Assembly: GCA_041674465.1 (NCBI GenBank)
Contig: JBAYVV010000064.1
Coordinates: 1 to 21,018, forward strand
Reading direction: 5' to 3'
Length of the DNA: 21,018 bases
DNA from: JACRAR01 sp041674465
Lineage (GTDB): Bacteria > Pseudomonadota > Gammaproteobacteria > Burkholderiales > Rhodocyclaceae
This document shows positions 13,502-21,018 of this stretch, in pieces (position 1 is the first letter of the stretch; every line of letters begins with the position of its first letter). Position numbers and translations under genes: made by a program. The notes under the pieces were generated by a model. The model searched no databases. It was not told the origin of the DNA and worked only from the letters and a program-made list of their open reading frames with translations.

Positions 13502-13543
13502 AAGCCGGCGCGTTGTCCTTCTGGTGGGACGCCCGGCTTTTTT
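13502..13543 (+). terminator. Intrinsic-terminator-like hairpin in the gltB leader
   Basis: AAGCCGG (13502-13508) pairs exactly with CCGGCTT (13533-13539). Inside, GTCC (13515-13518) pairs with GGAC (13527-13530). The run of six T residues (13538-13543) follows directly. It ends about 46 bases before the gltB ATG and only about 60 bases after the predicted start of transcription, so it is placed to attenuate gltBD or to end a short RNA. It could also end an unrelated leader transcript. Confidence 0.6.
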
Positions 13544-13546
13544 ACC

Positions 13547-13569
13547 GGCTGCATGTTTCACATGCGGCC
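13547..13569 (+). promoter_or_regulatory. Second leader hairpin just before the gltB ribosome binding site
   Basis: GGCTGCATG (13547-13555) pairs with CATGCGGCC (13561-13569), giving 9 bp with one G-U pair and loop TTTCA, ending about 6 bases before GAGGAAAGAG. The CCGGCT at 13545-13550 in its left arm can alternatively pair with AGCCGG (13503-13508) of the terminator stem, so the two structures could compete. Confidence 0.45.
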
Positions 13570-13589
13570 CATTGTTGAGGAAAGAGCCA

Positions 13590-18220
<4,631 letters not shown>

Positions 18221-18221
<1 letters not shown>

Positions 18222-19666
18222 TGGGTAAGCCAACCGGCTTCATGGAGTATCAGCGCCTCTCCGAGGGCTACCTGGCGGTCGCCGAGCGCCTCAAGAATTA
18301 TCGGGAATTCGTGCTGCACCTGAGCGATGCGGAAGCCAAGATCCAGGGAGCGCGCTGCATGGATTGCGGCATCCCGTTCTGCAGCAACGGCTGCCCCATC
18401 AACAACATCATTCCCGACTGGAACGATCTGGTCTATCGTCAGGATTGGCGTGGCGCGCTGGACGTGCTGCACTCGACCAACAACTTTCCGGAATTCACCG
18501 GCCGCATCTGTCCGGCGCCCTGCGAAGCGGCATGTACCCTCAACATCAACAATGATGCCGTCGGCATCAAGTCGATCGAGCATGCAATCATCGACAAGGC
18601 CTGGGAGCAGGGCTGGGTCCAGCCACAGCCACCGTCACGCAAGACCGGCAAGAAAGTCGCGGTAATCGGTTCCGGTCCGGCCGGTCTGGCTGCCGCCCAG
18701 CAGTTGGCGCGGGTCGGCCACAGCGTCAGCGTGTTCGAGAAGAATGACCGCATCGGCGGCCTGTTGCGTTACGGCATCCCCGATTTCAAACTGGAGAAAC
18801 GCCACATCGATCGGCGCATGGCCCAGATGGAGGCGGAAGGCGTCGAGTTCCGGGTTAACCAGCACGTCGGCAAGGATGTCGCCGCCGACAAGCTGCTCAA
18901 GGCGTTCGATGCTGTCGTACTTACCGGTGGCGCCGAGAACCCGCGCGATCTGCCGGTTCCCGGCCGCAGCCTGGCCGGAGTCCATTTCGCCATGGACTTC
19001 CTGCCGCAGCAGAACAAGGCCAATGCCGGAGATACCCTGCCGGATTCAATCCAGGCCGGGGGCAAGCATGTGGTCGTGATTGGCGGTGGTGATACCGGTT
19101 CGGATTGTGTCGGCACTTCGCGCCGCCAGGGCGCCGCCAGCATTACCCAGTTTGAGCTGCTGCCGCGGCCGCCCGAACAGGAAAACCGTCCCCTGACCTG
19201 GCCCTACTGGCCACTCAAGATGCGCATCTCGTCATCGCATGAAGAAGGCTGCACGCGTGACTGGGCAGTGGCGACCAAGGCGTTCATCGGTGGCAAGGGC
19301 AAGGACGGTGACAAGCTGAAGGCGCTGCAGGTGGTCCGGCTCGACTGGCGCGACGGAAAGATGCAGGAGATTGCCGGCAGCGAGTTCGAAGTCAAGGCCG
19401 ATCTGGTATTCCTCGCCATGGGCTTTCTCGGGCCGAATGCTGGCGTGCTGGAAGCCTTTGGTGTGGCGCGGGATAATCGTGGCAATGCCCAGGCGGATAC
19501 CGAAGCGGAAGGTGCCAAGGCTTACGCGACCAGCGTGCCGAAGGTGTTTGCGGCGGGTGACATGCGTCGTGGTCAATCCCTGGTGGTTTGGGCAATACGC
19601 GAAGGCCGCCAGTGCGCATGTGCGGTGGATGAATTCCTGATGGGCCGTTCGACACTGCCGCGATGA
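18221..19666 (+). CDS. gltD: Glutamate synthase (NADPH), small subunit
   Basis: A protein of 481 residues; its ATG shares one base with the gltB TAA. It takes electrons from NADPH and passes them through FAD and two 4Fe-4S clusters to GltB. The N-terminal cluster domain has Cys46, Cys49, Cys54 and Cys58 (CMDCGIPFCSNGC) and Cys97, Cys101 and Cys105 (CPAPCEAAC). The FAD site is VAVIGSGPAGLAAA (near residue 148), and the NADPH site is VVVIGGGDTGSDC (near residue 285). The ending VFAAGDMRRGQSLVVWAIRE is the second FAD motif. All elements are intact. It is surely translated with gltB, and its TGA overlaps the glmU ATG. Confidence 0.98.
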
Positions 19667-21018
19667 ATGTAGTCATCCTGGCTGCAGGACAAGGCAAGCG
19701 GATGTTCTCCGCCCTGCCCAAAGTTCTGCAGCCGCTGGCCGGCAAGCCCTTGCTGGCACATGTTCTGGCGATAGCACGGGCGCTCAAGCCGCATCTGATC
19801 TGCGTGGTGTATGGCCACGGCGGCGAACAGGTGCGTGAAGCCCTGGCGGCACCCGATCTGCAATGGGTCAAACAGGAGCCGCAGCTCGGCACTGGTCATG
19901 CCCTGTTGCAGGCCTTGCCCTTGCTCGATGCGACCGTGCCGACCCTGGTGCTCTATGGCGACGTGCCGCTGACCCGCGCAACGACTCTGCGTCGTCTTCT
20001 TGAGCAGGCGAGCAATGGTGCATTGGCGCTGCTCACGGCGCAGCTCGACAATCCGCAGGGTTATGGACGCATCGTGCGCAAAGCAGGAGCGGTCGTGCGC
20101 ATTGTCGAGGAGAAAGACGCCACCCCGGCCGAACGCAGCATCCAGGAAATCAATACCGGCATCCTGGTTGCACCGACTGAATGCCTGGCGCGCTGGTTGC
20201 CGACACTGGGCAGGAACAATGCACAAGGCGAGTACTACCTCACCGACATTGTTGCACTGGCGGTGGCCGATAGCCTGCCGGTGGGCTCTGCGCAACCCGA
20301 TGCAAGCTGGGAAACCGACGGCGTCAACAGCCAGACGCAACTTGCGGTGCTGGAGCGCATCCACCAGCACAATCTGGCAAATGAGTTGCTCAGTGCCGGT
20401 GTGCGTATTGCCGATCCGGCGCGCATCGATGTGCGCGGCGAATTGAAATGCGGCCGCGATGTATTCATCGATGTTGGCTGCGTTTTTGAAGAAAATGTCG
20501 AACTGGGCAACGGTGTTGAGGTCGGCCCCAACTGTGTCCTGCGCAATGTGGTGGTTGGCGCCGGCAGCCGCATCGCCGCTTTCAGCCACATCGATTCAGC
20601 CAACATCGGGACGGCCTGCCGCATTGGCCCCTATGCCCGCATCAGACCAGGAACACAACTTGGCGATGCCGTGCATATCGGCAATTTCGTCGAGGTCAAG
20701 AACAGCACCATCGCGGCCGAATCCAAGGCCAACCATCTCGCCTACATTGGCGACAGCAGCGTGGGGCAGCGGGTGAATATCGGTGCCGGCACCATCACCT
20801 GCAATTACGATGGCGCCAACAAACATCGCACCGTCATCGAGGATGACGTATTCATCGGCTCCGATACCCAACTGGTCGCGCCGGTCACGGTAGGGCGTGG
20901 GGCAACCCTGGGCGCCGGCACCACCCTGACCAGGAACGCCCCGCCTGATTCGCTTACCGTTTCGCGCGCCAAGCAAATTAGCATTGCGGACTGGAAACGT
21001 CCGACCAAGAAAGGAAGC
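19663..21018 (+). CDS. glmU: Bifunctional GlcNAc-1-phosphate uridyltransferase / glucosamine-1-phosphate acetyltransferase (3' end cut)
   Basis: The frame is open from the ATG at 19663 to the last base, 452 codons. The family is about 455 residues, so at most a few codons plus the stop are missing. The N-terminal pyrophosphorylase has VVILAAGQGKRMFSALPKVL (UTP-binding loop), QLGTGHAL, LYGDVPL, GYGRIV, EINTGI and TDGVN. The C-terminal half is a left-handed beta-helix of hexapeptide repeats with IGPYARIRPG, HIGNFVEVKN, SKANHLAYIGD (catalytic histidine) and NIGAGTITCNYDG. The enzyme makes UDP-GlcNAc for peptidoglycan and lipopolysaccharide in the cytosol. Its ATG overlaps the gltD stop (ATGA at 19663-19666), tying it to the glutamate synthase transcript. 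In many genomes it sits beside glmS, whose product uses glutamine. Confidence 0.97.
   Translation, partial: MNVVILAAGQGKRMFSALPKVLQPLAGKPLLAHVLAIARALKPHLICVVYGHGGEQVREALAAPDLQWVKQEPQLGTGHALLQALPLLDATVPTLVLYGDVPLTRATTLRRLLEQASNGALALLTAQLDNPQGYGRIVRKAGAVVRIVEEKDATPAERSIQEINTGILVAPTECLARWLPTLGRNNAQGEYYLTDIVALAVADSLPVGSAQPDASWETDGVNSQTQLAVLERIHQHNLANELLSAGVRIADPARIDVRGELKCGRDVFIDVGCVFEENVELGNGVEVGPNCVLRNVVVGAGSRIAAFSHIDSANIGTACRIGPYARIRPGTQLGDAVHIGNFVEVKNSTIAAESKANHLAYIGDSSVGQRVNIGAGTITCNYDGANKHRTVIEDDVFIGSDTQLVAPVTVGRGATLGAGTTLTRNAPPDSLTVSRAKQISIADWKRPTKKGS

Noticed and set aside
13497..13589. N-terminal extension of GltB from a TTG
   Set aside because: This stretch forms the terminator-like hairpin and second stem; the ATG at 13590 has its own ribosome binding site and gives the usual short propeptide.

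Overview
The window reads as a chromosomal segment of a betaproteobacterium. This is inferred from protein flavour and gene order (dacC-dat-ybeD-lipB-lipA; gltB-gltD), the CCCTATAAT-type -10 element, and moderately GC-rich codon use. The order (Rhodocyclales, Nitrosomonadales or Burkholderiales) cannot be fixed by eye. The right-hand two thirds (about 8.3-21 kb) is compact conserved core. The left third (1-8.1 kb) is looser, accessory and partly decayed.

Left, 1-6.1 kb: signalling and envelope genes with debris between them. On the minus strand are the N-terminal half of a methyl-accepting chemotaxis protein (cut by the window edge), the stub of a membrane sensor, and a MarR-type regulator. 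Divergent from marR is a Pal-like OmpA lipoprotein; the shared gap holds two ATTGCAAT palindromes inside a good promoter. Then come a small exported hypothetical protein, a spermidine-synthase-fold protein, a stretch of overlapping short reading frames, a membrane HD-GYP (cyclic-di-GMP phosphodiesterase) protein, the C-terminal remnant of a receiver domain, about 550 bases with no recognisable gene, and a single-domain response regulator on the minus strand.

Middle, 6.3-12.3 kb: a large serine beta-lactamase-like lipoprotein (minus) is divergent from a D-Ala-D-Ala carboxypeptidase (dacC). A perfect 10+3+10 palindrome lies between them. dacC is followed by a D-amino-acid aminotransferase-like gene and then ybeD-lipB-lipA, whose ends overlap or nearly touch. 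This is the lipoate assembly cluster: LipB transfers octanoate and LipA inserts sulfur. lipA meets, stop codon to stop codon, a convergent two-gene unit encoding a CHRD-domain exported protein and a periplasmic peroxiredoxin.

Right, 13.3-21.0 kb: gltB, gltD and glmU are joined by 1- and 4-base overlaps and probably form one transcription unit. It links glutamate synthesis (GOGAT) to UDP-GlcNAc synthesis. The gltB leader is the most unusual regulatory sequence in the window: a well-spaced promoter, an intrinsic-terminator-like hairpin with a T-run, and a second 9-bp hairpin just before the gltB ribosome binding site. This suggests attenuation or a short leader RNA. glmU runs off the end and lacks only its last codon(s).

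No tRNA, rRNA, CRISPR array, intact insertion sequence or phage gene was recognised. I found no clear multi-gene novel system; the best leads are regulatory sequences and relics.
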